Positions 17,282-26,302 of a DNA stretch of 64,000 bases are shown here, one piece after another (positions within the stretch are counted from its first letter, which is position 1; every line of letters starts with the position of its first letter). The stretch lies in NCBI GenBank assembly GCA_039024635.1, contig JBCCQA010000016.1:54232-118231 (forward strand). The letters are read 5' to 3'. The notes below the pieces were generated by a model. It made no database searches and was not told the origin of the DNA. It saw only the letters and a list, made by a program, of their open reading frames with translations. A program made the position numbers and the translations under genes. Source of the stretch: Kuafuiihalomonas sp039024635 (GTDB taxonomy: Bacteria > Myxococcota > Kuafuiibacteriia > Kuafuiibacteriales > Kuafuiibacteriaceae).

Positions 17282-18690
17282 AGCGCTTTCCCATCCTCGC
17301 CCTAGCCTTCTCCCTCGGTCTGCCAAGCCTGGCAGGGGCCCAGAACACCGAGCAGGCGGCGCCCAACAGCGGGAAGAGCGACTTCGATCTGAGTCTTCGA
17401 GAGGCCTATCAAAAAGAATTCGGCTTCTTGGCCGGACAACGACGTCAGCTGGAGAAGCGACTCCAGAGCTTCGAAGAGCGAGCAAAGAAGGAACGCGCTC
17501 GGCTCGAAGGCGCCCTTAGCCGCCTCGAGAACCAGGTCATCGGCATCGACGACCAGATCCGAGAGGCAGCCTCCAAACTCGATGCCGCCGACCGAGACGC
17601 GCAGAGCTCAGGCGACGAGAAGCTGCTGGCCGAAGCCACCCTCGATCAGGCCCGGGCCTCACTCTCGGACTTCGACGCCAAGCTGCCTAAAGTCGAGCTT
17701 CGCGAGAACGGCACCCCGACCACGGCGTCCATTGAGAAGACTTTCGAAAGCGCGATCGAGGTCTTGGAGAAGCTGAGGAGCGTTCACACTGAGAAGAATG
17801 CCGAGTTCTTCCTGGCCGACGGCAAGAAGGTGAGGGGCGACGTGGTCTACGTAGGCCGTATCGCCGCCTACGGCGTGAGCCCAGAAGGCTCCGGTGCGCT
17901 TGCGCCAGCCGGCGGGGGCAAGCTCAAGGTGTGGCCCGGGCCTTCGGCCGAAGCCGCGAAGGCACTCGCGAAGGGCCAAGCGCCCGACAAGCTGCCCATC
18001 TTCCTCTACGAATCCATCGACGGCCGGGTCGACGACGAAGTCGAAGAGACGATCCTCAAGCACATCAATGACGGTGGGGCCATTGCCTGGGTCATCGTCG
18101 GCTTGGGCCTGTTCGGCCTCCTCCTGGCGGCGGTCCGCGCCTTCCTCTTGAGCCAGGCAGCCAGCGGCGCCCAACAGGTGGAGTCGGCGGTTCTCGGGAT
18201 GGTGCGCAAAGGCCAGTACGCTGACGCGGCCAGCACGGCGAGCCGGATGAAAGGCTCGGCTTCCCGGGTCGTGGCGACGGTCTTCAGCGCCCTCCAAGGC
18301 GGGGGCAAGAAGGTCGACGAAGCGATCTCGGAAGGCATGCTTGGCGAGAGCCGACGCATCCAGCGCTTCGGCACCGTCATCCTGGTCATCGCTGCCGTCT
18401 CCCCCCTCCTTGGGCTCTTGGGCACGGTAACGGGCATGATCTCGACCTTCGACGTGATCACCAAGTTTGGTACCGGCGACCCCAAGCTCCTTTCGGGAGG
18501 TATCTCGACCGCGCTCATCACCACCGAACTCGGTCTGGTGGTGGCCATCCCCACTCTGCTCTTGGGGAACCTATTGAAAGGCTGGGCGGACGGGATCGAG
18601 TCCGAGTCCGAGCGGACCGCCCTCCGCCTGATCACGCAAGCCCCAGACCTTGAGCTGCCGGCCCAGGAAGGACCGACCCAGGTCGGCTGA
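17278..18690 (+). CDS. TtpC-like MotA/TolQ/ExbB proton-channel protein with periplasmic coiled coil
   Basis: 470 residues, twice the size of ExbB. The N-terminus has a signal peptide (RFPILALAFSLGLPSLAGAQ) and a periplasmic part with a coiled coil (about 40-110, RQLEKRLQSFEERAKKERAR) and a small beta domain (EFFLADGKKVRGDVVYVGR). A membrane segment (GAIAWVIVGLGLFGLLLAAVRAF) follows near residue 265, then the MotA/TolQ/ExbB domain with VAAVSPLLGLLGTVTGMISTF-type helices near 360-430. This is the architecture of TtpC, required with ExbB2/ExbD2/TonB2 for TonB2-dependent import in Vibrio. ATGA overlap with the DUF3450 gene indicates tight coupling. Confidence 0.88.
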   Translation: MKRFPILALAFSLGLPSLAGAQNTEQAAPNSGKSDFDLSLREAYQKEFGFLAGQRRQLEKRLQSFEERAKKERARLEGALSRLENQVIGIDDQIREAASKLDAADRDAQSSGDEKLLAEATLDQARASLSDFDAKLPKVELRENGTPTTASIEKTFESAIEVLEKLRSVHTEKNAEFFLADGKKVRGDVVYVGRIAAYGVSPEGSGALAPAGGGKLKVWPGPSAEAAKALAKGQAPDKLPIFLYESIDGRVDDEVEETILKHINDGGAIAWVIVGLGLFGLLLAAVRAFLLSQAASGAQQVESAVLGMVRKGQYADAASTASRMKGSASRVVATVFSALQGGGKKVDEAISEGMLGESRRIQRFGTVILVIAAVSPLLGLLGTVTGMISTFDVITKFGTGDPKLLSGGISTALITTELGLVVAIPTLLLGNLLKGWADGIESESERTALRLITQAPDLELPAQEGPTQVG

Positions 18691-18710
18691 AGGGGCCCGA
18701 GGCCGAACCC

Positions 18711-19295
18711 GTGGAAGCCTTTCTGAAGTACGTTGAGCAGGGCGGCTACGTCATGCCCCCGCTCATCTTGGCCGCCATGATCCTGTGGTACGGCATCGGC
18801 TACCGACTCGCTCTCCTTTGGCGGGGCGGTGACCGGCATCCCCGCGCCGTGGTGAAGGACTTCTTCGACAACCCGAGCAAGCAACCCCGTAACCCCGTCG
18901 AGCGTGCAGCCGCCATCGGCGTCTCAACCGTGTTCAAGCATGCAACGCAGCTCGGCCGCGCGCTCGAGCACGAGTTCATGCCGCTCCGAGGCGAGCTCAA
19001 CAAGTTTCGAGTCTTGACCAAGGTCATCGTCGCCGTCTCCCCCCTGTTGGGGCTGCTGGGAACCGTGTCGGGCATGATCGAGACCTTCTCGGCCTTGGGC
19101 GACATGACCCTCTTCTCTCAGTCGGGCGGTATTGCGGGCGGGATCTCGCAGGCTCTCTTGACTACTCAGTTTGGCCTATCGATAGCCATTCCGGGGCTCC
19201 TGATGCGCAACTTCCTCGAGATGCGTCAGCGGCTCATCGAAAGCCAAATCGATGAGGTCTTCTCCATTCTGAGCGGAAAGGCAGCCCAAGCATGA
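18711..19295 (+). CDS. exbB: ExbB-type proton channel subunit
   Basis: 194 residues, a short ExbB/TolQ family member. The first membrane segment (VMPPLILAAMILWYGIGYRLALL) follows a short N-terminus. The two conserved helices are VIVAVSPLLGLLGTVSGMIE and FGLSIAIPGLLMRNF. It forms the inner-membrane proton channel with the ExbD encoded next and, by analogy with Vibrio, works with the larger TtpC-like protein upstream. GTG start at 18711, 20 bases after the previous stop; its own stop overlaps exbD as ATGA. Confidence 0.9.
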   Translation: MEAFLKYVEQGGYVMPPLILAAMILWYGIGYRLALLWRGGDRHPRAVVKDFFDNPSKQPRNPVERAAAIGVSTVFKHATQLGRALEHEFMPLRGELNKFRVLTKVIVAVSPLLGLLGTVSGMIETFSALGDMTLFSQSGGIAGGISQALLTTQFGLSIAIPGLLMRNFLEMRQRLIESQIDEVFSILSGKAAQA

Positions 19296-19699
19296 GGTCG
19301 CGCAGAAAAGCCCAAGAGGAGCAGGGCATCGACATCTCGCCCCTCATCGACATGGTCTTCATCCTGCTGATCTTCTTCATGGTCAGCACGACCTTCGTGA
19401 AGGACATGGACCTCGAGATCAATCGACCCAAGGCAAGCTCGGCCACCGTGGCCTCCACCAAGGCCATCCGCCTGTACATCGGGCAGGACGGCAGCACCTA
19501 CCTGGACGGCCAACCCATCCGGACCTGGATGATCCAAAGCCGGGTCAAAGAGATGCTGGAGAGCGGCAGCTCCGAGTCGGTCCTGATCGTGACCGACCAG
19601 GGCGTTCCTGCCGGCAAACTGGTCGAGGTCGTCGATCAGGCCCGCCTTGCCGGCGCACAGGATGTGGGCGTAGCCACCGAACAAGAGGCCGGTCGATGA
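19292..19699 (+). CDS. exbD: ExbD-type proton channel subunit
   Basis: 135 residues: a short cytosolic N-terminus, a single membrane helix ISPLIDMVFILLIFFMV carrying the conserved proton-binding Asp, and a periplasmic domain ending in the family pattern LIVTDQGVPAGKLVEVVDQARLAGAQDVGVAT. Starts within the last codon of exbB and its stop overlaps tonB as ATGA, so exbB-exbD-tonB are translated as a block. Confidence 0.93.
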   Translation: MRSRRKAQEEQGIDISPLIDMVFILLIFFMVSTTFVKDMDLEINRPKASSATVASTKAIRLYIGQDGSTYLDGQPIRTWMIQSRVKEMLESGSSESVLIVTDQGVPAGKLVEVVDQARLAGAQDVGVATEQEAGR

Positions 19700-20331
19700 G
19701 CCGCCTCCGCAACCACGCGATCGCGGCCCTCATCATGCCCGTGGGCGCCACCGCCGTGCTGGGTGCGGTCGTCGCGATGAACGAGTTCTCCGAGCCGCCC
19801 GAGAAACAGAAGGTCGAGCGAGGAACCGCCATCGAAGTGAAGAGACCTCCTCCGCCCAAGAAGAAGGAAGAGGTCAAGAAGCCCAAGCCCAAGCCGAAGC
19901 CCCGATCCAACAGACCTCCTCCGCCATCACTGGCCGCATTGACCAGCGGCCTTGCCGGCGTGGCCTTCGATCTGCCAGCCTTCCAAATGGAGGACATTGG
20001 CGCCAACGCCGGTGAGCTTCTCGGCGGCGGTCAGGACGTGGTCCACACGGGCGATACGGTGGACAAGAAACCCCAGCCGACCTCCCAGCCGCCGGGGAGC
20101 TTCCCCCCCAGCGCTCGCAAGCGAGGGGTGGAGGGCTACGTTCTGTTGAGCGTGCTGGTGAACAAGAACGGCAAAGTCTCCGAGGCCCGCGTCCTGGAAT
20201 CGAAGCCTCCCGGGGAGTTCGACGAAGCCGCCTTGGCCGCCATCCGGAGCTGGACCTTCCAACCTGGCTTCTACAAGGGCGAACCCACCTCGGTTCGCAT
20301 CGAACAGAAGATCGAGTTCCGGCTGAAGTAG
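19696..20331 (+). CDS. tonB: TonB-family energy transducer
   Basis: 211 residues. One N-terminal signal-anchor (AIAALIMPVGATAVLGAVVAM), a short Pro/Lys periplasmic spacer (KRPPPPKKKEEVKKPKPKPK), a linker, and a C-terminal TonB domain (RKRGVEGYVLLSVLVNKNGK, later FDEAALAAIRSWTFQPGF). The spacer is much shorter than in E. coli TonB, as in TonB2-type proteins. It should transmit proton-motive force from ExbB/ExbD to the receptor encoded at 21571, which shares the operon. Confidence 0.92.
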   Translation: MSRLRNHAIAALIMPVGATAVLGAVVAMNEFSEPPEKQKVERGTAIEVKRPPPPKKKEEVKKPKPKPKPRSNRPPPPSLAALTSGLAGVAFDLPAFQMEDIGANAGELLGGGQDVVHTGDTVDKKPQPTSQPPGSFPPSARKRGVEGYVLLSVLVNKNGKVSEARVLESKPPGEFDEAALAAIRSWTFQPGFYKGEPTSVRIEQKIEFRLK

Positions 20332-20333
20332 TC

Positions 20334-21545
20334 ATGAGCCTTCGCGGCAACATCCTCCTGGCGGTCGCGCTGTGGGCTCTGTGCGGGCCGAGCTTGGTCT
20401 TGGCCGCACAGAGCCGAAGCAGCGCCCAGGACGTCAACTACGTTGACCTGGCCGCTCTCTTGGCCCGAGACGGCAACTACGACCGGGCCTCCGCCACGCT
20501 TCAGCAGGTCGATACCAAGGCCAAGGACTTCGACAGGCAGAAGTTCCACTTGGTGCGCGGCATCGTACGCCTCAATCAGCAGCTCTTCGGACAGGCCGCC
20601 GAGGACTTTCAAGTCAGCATCGACGAGGCGCTCCGTAGGCAGGAAGCGGCCAAAGAGGACGAGCCCGAAGCCTCCGGACCGGACCTCCTTCTGTATGTCT
20701 ACCTCGGCCAGTCTCACTTCTACGCTGAGGACTACGAGCCTGCGCTCTTGGCCATGCAGATGGCCGGTCCTAAGGCCGACGAGATACGCTCGACCTTCGC
20801 TCTTCGATCCGAGGCACTCTACAAGCTGGAGCGCCCCGAAGAGGGCTGGGCCATGCTGACTCGGGGCTACGCCCTTTACCCTGACTACCACGAGCTCCTT
20901 CGCCGAAAGGTCTTCATCGCCATCCGTCAGAAGCTGTTCGGCTTCGCAGCTCGTCTTGGCACGGCTTACTTGGAGAGAGCCGAGGCGGGCTACGAAGACT
21001 ACATCGCCATTGGCACGGCCCTCCTGAACTCGGGCAGCCCGGAGAAGGCGCTGGCGTTCATCGAACTCGCTCGGCTTCGTAATCCCGAAGAGGCGAAGGT
21101 CACTGTACAGCTGGCCCAGGTCTACCGACGTTTGGATCGAAATCAGACCGCCGCCGATCTTCTGGAGCGACTGGCCTATCAGAACCACCCCGAGGTGTTC
21201 GGCGACGCTGCCGAGCTGTATCGAGCCGCGGGGGACCCGTTTCGGGCGCTGTCCTTGAATCGATTCATCGTCGACAGCAAGGACCGACTCCGGCAGCGGC
21301 TAGCCATCCTCATCGACCAGCGGAACTATGCTGCCGTCGCGGCCATGCAGCGGGATCTGGCTCGCGTACGCCTGATGGACGACGAGAGCATCCGCTACGC
21401 CGTCGCATACAGCCGCTTCCAGATGGGCGACTTCGAAGAAGCGGAGGACCTCCTATCTGGTCTTCGAGATCCTTCCCTCTTCCGCAAGGCCACCGAGCTC
21501 CGACAGACCATGCAGAACTGCCGCCACGAGCGGTGGAAGTGCTGA
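20334..21545 (+). CDS. Exported TPR protein of the TonB2-type locus
   Basis: 403 residues. A signal peptide (GNILLAVALWALCGPSLVLA) precedes many helix pairs with tetratricopeptide spacing (for example DYVDLAALLARDG-type starts, GNYDRASATLQQV, YLGQSHFYAEDYEPALLAMQ, AQVYRRLDRNQTAADLLERL). A TPR protein is the usual last member of DUF3450-ttpC-exbBD-tonB clusters, and Vibrio equivalents support TonB2 function. Two bases separate it from tonB. Predicted periplasmic, probably as an adaptor between TonB complex and receptor or lipoprotein; this role is inference. Confidence 0.85.
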   Translation: MSLRGNILLAVALWALCGPSLVLAAQSRSSAQDVNYVDLAALLARDGNYDRASATLQQVDTKAKDFDRQKFHLVRGIVRLNQQLFGQAAEDFQVSIDEALRRQEAAKEDEPEASGPDLLLYVYLGQSHFYAEDYEPALLAMQMAGPKADEIRSTFALRSEALYKLERPEEGWAMLTRGYALYPDYHELLRRKVFIAIRQKLFGFAARLGTAYLERAEAGYEDYIAIGTALLNSGSPEKALAFIELARLRNPEEAKVTVQLAQVYRRLDRNQTAADLLERLAYQNHPEVFGDAAELYRAAGDPFRALSLNRFIVDSKDRLRQRLAILIDQRNYAAVAAMQRDLARVRLMDDESIRYAVAYSRFQMGDFEEAEDLLSGLRDPSLFRKATELRQTMQNCRHERWKC

Positions 21546-21570
21546 GCCCAGAAACCGATAGCTGACGACC

Positions 21571-24500
21571 ATGGGTACTCTCTCGCTGGCCATTTGCATG
21601 GGCCTTTTCGCGCACCCTTTAGGGGACGCTGCGCGACTTCAAACTAGCCTTCAGATGGCCGAAGCGGCCCAAGCTGGGAGCTCGGAGGCTCAGACCTTCA
21701 TCGAACTCTATGTGCTGGACGGTGGAGTTCCTGTGCCGGGGGTCGAAGCCAAGGTCGACGGTCGGGTCGTAGCCACGACCGACGAATATGGCGCGATCTA
21801 TGCCCGCATTCCTTCCGGCCGCGTCAACTTCGAGCTCGTACGGGAAGGGGAGATCATCTACCGCGCCGACCTGCTCACGGATGAAGGCGAACTCATCCAA
21901 ATCATCCTGCCCATTCCTGTTGGCGGCGGGGAGCCCAAGATCCTGATAGAGAACTCAGGTCGTTCGTCGATCCTCGCCAACGACCAAGGAGATAGGGGCA
22001 CGGATGCCCCCTCTGCCGAAGCCGTGGCTTCACCAGGTGCGCTGGTCGGTCGCGTCATCTCCTCCGAAAGCGGTGAGCCGGTCATCGGGGCCCGAATCTT
22101 CTTCACCGGTACGCGTATCGAGGCCGAGACCGACGACTCGGGCGAGTATGCGGTCGAACTTCCCAGCGGTACCTATTCGATCTCCGTGATTCGGCCGGGC
22201 TACGCCACCCAGACCATCGACGACGTGCGCGTCATCCCGGGCAAGGAGGTCACCGCCAACATCGAGCTCTCTCCCTCAGGCGTCCGCCTCAAGGACTACG
22301 TGGTCACCGCGCCCTACATCGAGGGCTCCATTGCCTCCACCCTGGAGCAGCAGCGGGAAGCGTCGGGCGTAAGCGACGTACTGGGCGCGGCCCAGATCTC
22401 GGCCACCGGCGACAGCAACGCGGCCGAGGCTTTGTCCCGGGTCACCGGCCTGACCATCGAAGAGGGCCGCTTCGTCCTGATTCGTGGCCAGCCCTATCGT
22501 TTCACCCTCGCCCTCTTCAACGACTCACCCTTGCCCAGTCCCGAGCCGCTCCTGAAGATCGTTCCCCTCGACCTCTTCCCAGCTGGGGTTCTGAAGGACA
22601 TCGAAGTTCAGAAGGCCTTCACCCCCGACGTGCCGGCGACATTCGGCGCAGGTCTGGTTCGGATCAACACGAGGGGGGTTCCCGACGAGGGCTTCGCTAG
22701 ACTGTCCCTGAGCACCACCTATAATTCCGAGTCGGCCTTCTTGCAGGGCTTGAGCTACGATGGCGGCAGCCTCGACGTGTTCGGCTTCGACGACGGAACT
22801 CGTGCCCTTCCTGACGCCTATCAGCAGGCGACCAACGATGGAGACATCTCCATCAACGAAGCCGACGATCCCGACGCCGCCGGACGGAGCTTTAGCAACA
22901 ACTTCGACACAAACGAAACGACCCTTCCCCCGGACTTTGGCGCCTCACTCTCGGCTGGAAACAGCTGGAAGATCGGCGGAGACGGGAGATTCGGGATCAC
23001 CGGGACATACCAGTACAACCACAAGTGGCGGCGACAGCGTCGAATCCAGAACGACTACGACTTCAATAATGGCCTGCTCGTCGACCGTGACCTCCTTCGT
23101 GAGTTTCGGACCGATAGGAAGGCCGAGATGTCGGGGCTTCTTACTGCGGCCTTCAACTCGGACAAGCACGAACTCGCGAGCAACACGTTCTTGGTGAATC
23201 AGGCCCAAGATCGGACCCAGTTCACGACGGGCCGTGAGGTGGGCTCGGACCAGCTCGACATCCAGCGCACGCTCCTCAACTGGATTGAGCGCTCGCTCAT
23301 CGCCCAGCAGTTGAGTGGACACAACGACCTTGGGCCAGTGGTCCTCGACTACCGGGGCCTGGTTGCTCGGGCAGCACGCAACGCGCCCGACCGTCGAACC
23401 TATCAGTACGCCCGGGTGGTGGGGAACCAGACCAACTTCTTCATTCGAGATCCACTGGGAATGGACCGTGAGTTCAGTGAAGTCGAAGACCTCGTGTACA
23501 GCGGAGGAATCGACGTTTCGATACCGGCACTTGCCCGCGAACAGTGGTTCTTTCGCGTCACGCCCAAGCTTGGAGCTTTCATCAACTTCACGGACCGCGA
23601 GGCTGGTCAAGAACGGCTGAGATGGACGCCCGCGAGCACCCCCGAAGGAAACGCAATCAGAGGCATCACTGACCCCGAGGTCGCCTTCGACCCGGCTGAT
23701 ACCGGAACCACACTTCGGATCACGGACCTAGCATTTGGCGCGGGGAACGACTACGTGGGCTTCGAACGCGCCTGGGCTCTGTACGGTATGCTCGACATGT
23801 ACTTCGGCGAGTATGCTCGCCTCGCAGGTGGCGTCCGATACGAAAAGGCGAACGTCGAAGTAGAGACGCTGACCGACGGCCCTCCCGGAACCGAGGGCAA
23901 TTCACTCGGCGGCTTCGAGCAAGCGGAGTTCTACCCTTCGGCGGCGCTGACCATCTTCCTGCCGTACGAGCTTCAGATCCGAGCTGCCTATGGCGAGTCG
24001 ACCTCCCGACCCAGCCTCAACGAGCTCTCGACCACTATCTTCACCGACCCCGACTCGGGACAGCGCTTCATCGGCGACGATGGGCTTCAACCAACGGATA
24101 TTCGAGGCTTCGACCTCCGGCTCGAGTGGTATCCGTCCACGACCGAGTCCTTGAGCTTCGGCGTCTTTCAGAAAGAGTACGAGAACGTCATCGAGCGGAC
24201 CTTCACTGCCATCGGCGGCGGCGGCGCTCTCGCGACTTTTCAGAACGCGCCCGAAGCAACGGTCCGAGGCATCGAGTTCGGAGGGCGCTTGGAGTTTGGC
24301 CGCTTCATCGACTGGTTCGAGGCGCCCAGCTTTTTCGACAAGATCTACGCGTTGGCCAACGCGTCCGTCCTCTTCTCCGAGGTCCGGGTCGAAGACTCAG
24401 GGGCCGAGCTCTCGACGGTCCTCGAGCGAAGCTTGGAGGGTCAGGCTGACTACGTGGTCAACGTCCAGGTCGGCTACGACGGCGACGTCCACGACATCAC

Positions 24501-24762
24501 CCTCGCCTTCAATCAGGTGGGCTCGCGACTTCGACGTGTTGGCCTTCGTGGACAACCCAACATCATCCAAGATCCGATCTCCACGCTAGACATCAACTGG
24601 AGCTGGCAAATCTGGAAGAACGGAAAAATGCGGCTGTCGGGGAGCAACCTGCTCAACCCCGCCGTTCGCTTGACCCAGACCGACCCCGAACGGAGCGCCG
24701 TCTTCCGAGAGTTCCGGCGCGGAGCCGAAGTCGGCCTGAGCTTCGCCTGGACCTTCTTGTAG
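21571..24762 (+). CDS. TonB-dependent outer-membrane receptor with N-terminal carboxypeptidase-regulatory-like domains
   Basis: 1063 residues. After a short signal (LSLAICMGLFAHPLG) come two beta-sandwich regions: about 45-115 (IELYVLDGGVPVPGVEAKVDG) and 150-230, a clear CarboxypepD_reg repeat (LVGRVISSESGEPVIGARIF, TDDSGEYAVELPSGTYS). The plug follows (about 250-370, NAAEALSRVTGLTIEEGRFV, LIRGQPYRF), then a long beta-barrel with Asp/Asn-rich loops, ending WTFL. A typical plug-barrel start such as TSRPSLNEL and RGIEFGGRLEFGRF are late-barrel landmarks. It follows the TPR gene by 25 bases and is the evident client of the dedicated TonB machine. No catalytic or iron-siderophore hallmark reveals the ligand. 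Confidence 0.9.
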   Translation: MGTLSLAICMGLFAHPLGDAARLQTSLQMAEAAQAGSSEAQTFIELYVLDGGVPVPGVEAKVDGRVVATTDEYGAIYARIPSGRVNFELVREGEIIYRADLLTDEGELIQIILPIPVGGGEPKILIENSGRSSILANDQGDRGTDAPSAEAVASPGALVGRVISSESGEPVIGARIFFTGTRIEAETDDSGEYAVELPSGTYSISVIRPGYATQTIDDVRVIPGKEVTANIELSPSGVRLKDYVVTAPYIEGSIASTLEQQREASGVSDVLGAAQISATGDSNAAEALSRVTGLTIEEGRFVLIRGQPYRFTLALFNDSPLPSPEPLLKIVPLDLFPAGVLKDIEVQKAFTPDVPATFGAGLVRINTRGVPDEGFARLSLSTTYNSESAFLQGLSYDGGSLDVFGFDDGTRALPDAYQQATNDGDISINEADDPDAAGRSFSNNFDTNETTLPPDFGASLSAGNSWKIGGDGRFGITGTYQYNHKWRRQRRIQNDYDFNNGLLVDRDLLREFRTDRKAEMSGLLTAAFNSDKHELASNTFLVNQAQDRTQFTTGREVGSDQLDIQRTLLNWIERSLIAQQLSGHNDLGPVVLDYRGLVARAARNAPDRRTYQYARVVGNQTNFFIRDPLGMDREFSEVEDLVYSGGIDVSIPALAREQWFFRVTPKLGAFINFTDREAGQERLRWTPASTPEGNAIRGITDPEVAFDPADTGTTLRITDLAFGAGNDYVGFERAWALYGMLDMYFGEYARLAGGVRYEKANVEVETLTDGPPGTEGNSLGGFEQAEFYPSAALTIFLPYELQIRAAYGESTSRPSLNELSTTIFTDPDSGQRFIGDDGLQPTDIRGFDLRLEWYPSTTESLSFGVFQKEYENVIERTFTAIGGGGALATFQNAPEATVRGIEFGGRLEFGRFIDWFEAPSFFDKIYALANASVLFSEVRVEDSGAELSTVLERSLEGQADYVVNVQVGYDGDVHDITLAFNQVGSRLRRVGLRGQPNIIQDPISTLDINWSWQIWKNGKMRLSGSNLLNPAVRLTQTDPERSAVFREFRRGAEVGLSFAWTFL

Positions 24763-24783
24763 GCGTCTCTCCATACCTCATGG

Positions 24784-25461
24784 TTGGAGCCGGTGGTGTT
24801 TTTGGGTACCCGAATCAATACCGAACACAGTGCGGGCGTATTTGGATCGAACGCAGCCATCCAGCTTCGCCGGGAGGAGTACCCCGGCACGGCTGAGTTG
24901 GGAGCTGTGGTCGCAGAATCCGTTGGCTATGATAGAGCCGAGGAACATATAGCCGGCGTCGGAGTTCTGCAGAAGCATCTGCGACGCTCCCTCCCGGGCC
25001 ACCACGGCTGGCTCATGATCGGTCACGGCGCGGACCAGCCCGACACTCGGATTACCCGTTATTACCGACTCTGTGGCTCGCTAAGGGTACGAGGTATTCG
25101 GCTTCCGGAGGGACGTCGAAGCAAGGAGATGCTCGTCGAACGGAGGGGCGGTCTTCGTTGGTTCGGGGCGATCATGTGTGACTGCCCCGATGCCGAGAGG
25201 ATCGTCGAGGTCTTGCGAACGGACTCGGGAGCGGCGCTTCTCTGGGCTCCAGCAGGTTCCCAAGCGGCGATAGAGCAAGGCATTGAACTGGGCTGGAGGG
25301 TACCCGACTTCGGACCCCCGCCCGAATTGGTTAGGCTTGCCCCCCAGTTAGGGGGACTGCTCATGACTCTATTCGGGCGGTTCGATGACCCAGAGCAAGG
25401 CGCAGTTGCTTTCGCATCACCTCGGCTCCTCGAAGAGCTTCGATTCCATGAACTCGGGTAG
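24784..25461 (+). CDS. Hypothetical protein, start uncertain
   Basis: An open frame of 225 codons (TTG start). The second half looks like a real protein: an alternating region SLRVRGIRLPEGRR, a hydrophobic turn GGLRWFGAIMCDCPDAERIVEVL, then ALLWAPAGSQAAIEQGIELGW and a final LGGLLMTLFGRFDDPEQGAVAF. The first 77 codons are less convincing, and an ATG at 25015 may be the true start; neither start has a good ribosome site. Codon choice is less G/C-biased at third positions than in the TonB operon before it. I do not recognise a family. If the gene starts at 25015, then 24763-25014 is a non-coding stretch with no clear feature. Confidence 0.4.
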   Translation: MEPVVFLGTRINTEHSAGVFGSNAAIQLRREEYPGTAELGAVVAESVGYDRAEEHIAGVGVLQKHLRRSLPGHHGWLMIGHGADQPDTRITRYYRLCGSLRVRGIRLPEGRRSKEMLVERRGGLRWFGAIMCDCPDAERIVEVLRTDSGAALLWAPAGSQAAIEQGIELGWRVPDFGPPPELVRLAPQLGGLLMTLFGRFDDPEQGAVAFASPRLLEELRFHELG

Positions 25462-25548
25462 AGGTCCTTCGGAGGCTGCCCTTTCCGCTCGACTTCGTGA
25501 TGCAATCGACACTTCGGCTCTCACGGAAGGGCCAGCAGGCTTCATGGC

Positions 25549-26088
25549 TCACTTCCGTTGAGTACGGGCCAGGAAGTCATCAAAGGTTCGGCTGGCTGCT
25601 TGGTCGACTGCGCGCTCGAAGACTCGGCTCTCGCGTCGGGTGTTGGCCGGACCATGGGTCTCGAAGACGAGTTTCTGTTCGGCTTCGATCCACTGCACGC
25701 CTTGAACTGACCCGGGTCCGGTGCCTCGGCGAACGATGAGCGTTCCCACCTTGACCCGAACCCAGTAGTCCCTGGCGCCGGATATCAAGGCTGAGGTTTC
25801 GATGAGCTCTGGTCCGAAGACGGTGTCTAGAGTGAGCATGAGCTCGTAGTCTGCGTCCTTAGGTCCGGCGAGAACCAGGTCAGGACGTCGCGCCAGACTG
25901 CGGCGAAGCCGACGCTCTATCTCGACCCGATCCAGCTCCAGCAGGCGCCCGGTGCGCTGGGACGGGTGTGCGAGCTCGCTCGGACCGGCAACCAGGCGGA
26001 CGTGGATCGGGACAGGTTCGGCAGAGGGTACCGATGCGCAGGCAAAGCTACCCAAGCTTAGGAACAGGAGTAGGAGGCGCCCCTTCAT
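25549..26088 (-). CDS. Putative lipoprotein of unknown function
   Basis: 179 residues. A basic hydrophobic leader (MKGRLLLLFLSLGSFACAS) with a lipobox-like FAC suggests a lipoprotein; the -3 residue is atypical, so ordinary secretion remains possible. The mature part has a VHVRLVAG-type strand, a charged helix (LLELDRVEIERRLRRSLARR) and a strand-rich core (DADYELMLTLDTVFG, WVRVKVGTLIVRRG), a layout seen in small periplasmic assembly lipoproteins, but no family is recognised. Single gene with tail towards the hypothetical at 25461. Confidence 0.7.
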   Translation of the reverse strand: MKGRLLLLFLSLGSFACASVPSAEPVPIHVRLVAGPSELAHPSQRTGRLLELDRVEIERRLRRSLARRPDLVLAGPKDADYELMLTLDTVFGPELIETSALISGARDYWVRVKVGTLIVRRGTGPGSVQGVQWIEAEQKLVFETHGPANTRRESRVFERAVDQAASRTFDDFLARTQRK

Positions 26089-26302
26089 CTATCCAAGCAT
26101 CCTACCTGGTCCGGATTCCGGCCCGCTATAGAGCCCTTTCCTGTCGGGTCATGTCCCTGCTCTTCGAGGCTGCGACACGACACCGTGGTGTATTTGCAAC
26201 ACCCCCTGCAGGAATTTGGACGCTCTCTCGCCTCGAATGAATCTTCTTCCGGCTCGTTCGTCTGTCCTCATGAAAGCGCCGCAGAACGACGGCAAAGGAG
26301 GA

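Noticed and set aside
24778..25026. 82-codon minus-strand frame after the TonB receptor
   Set aside because: Codon usage is acceptable but it overlaps a longer plus-strand frame, has no ribosome site and ends opposite the receptor's 3' flank. Kept only as a weak alternative.
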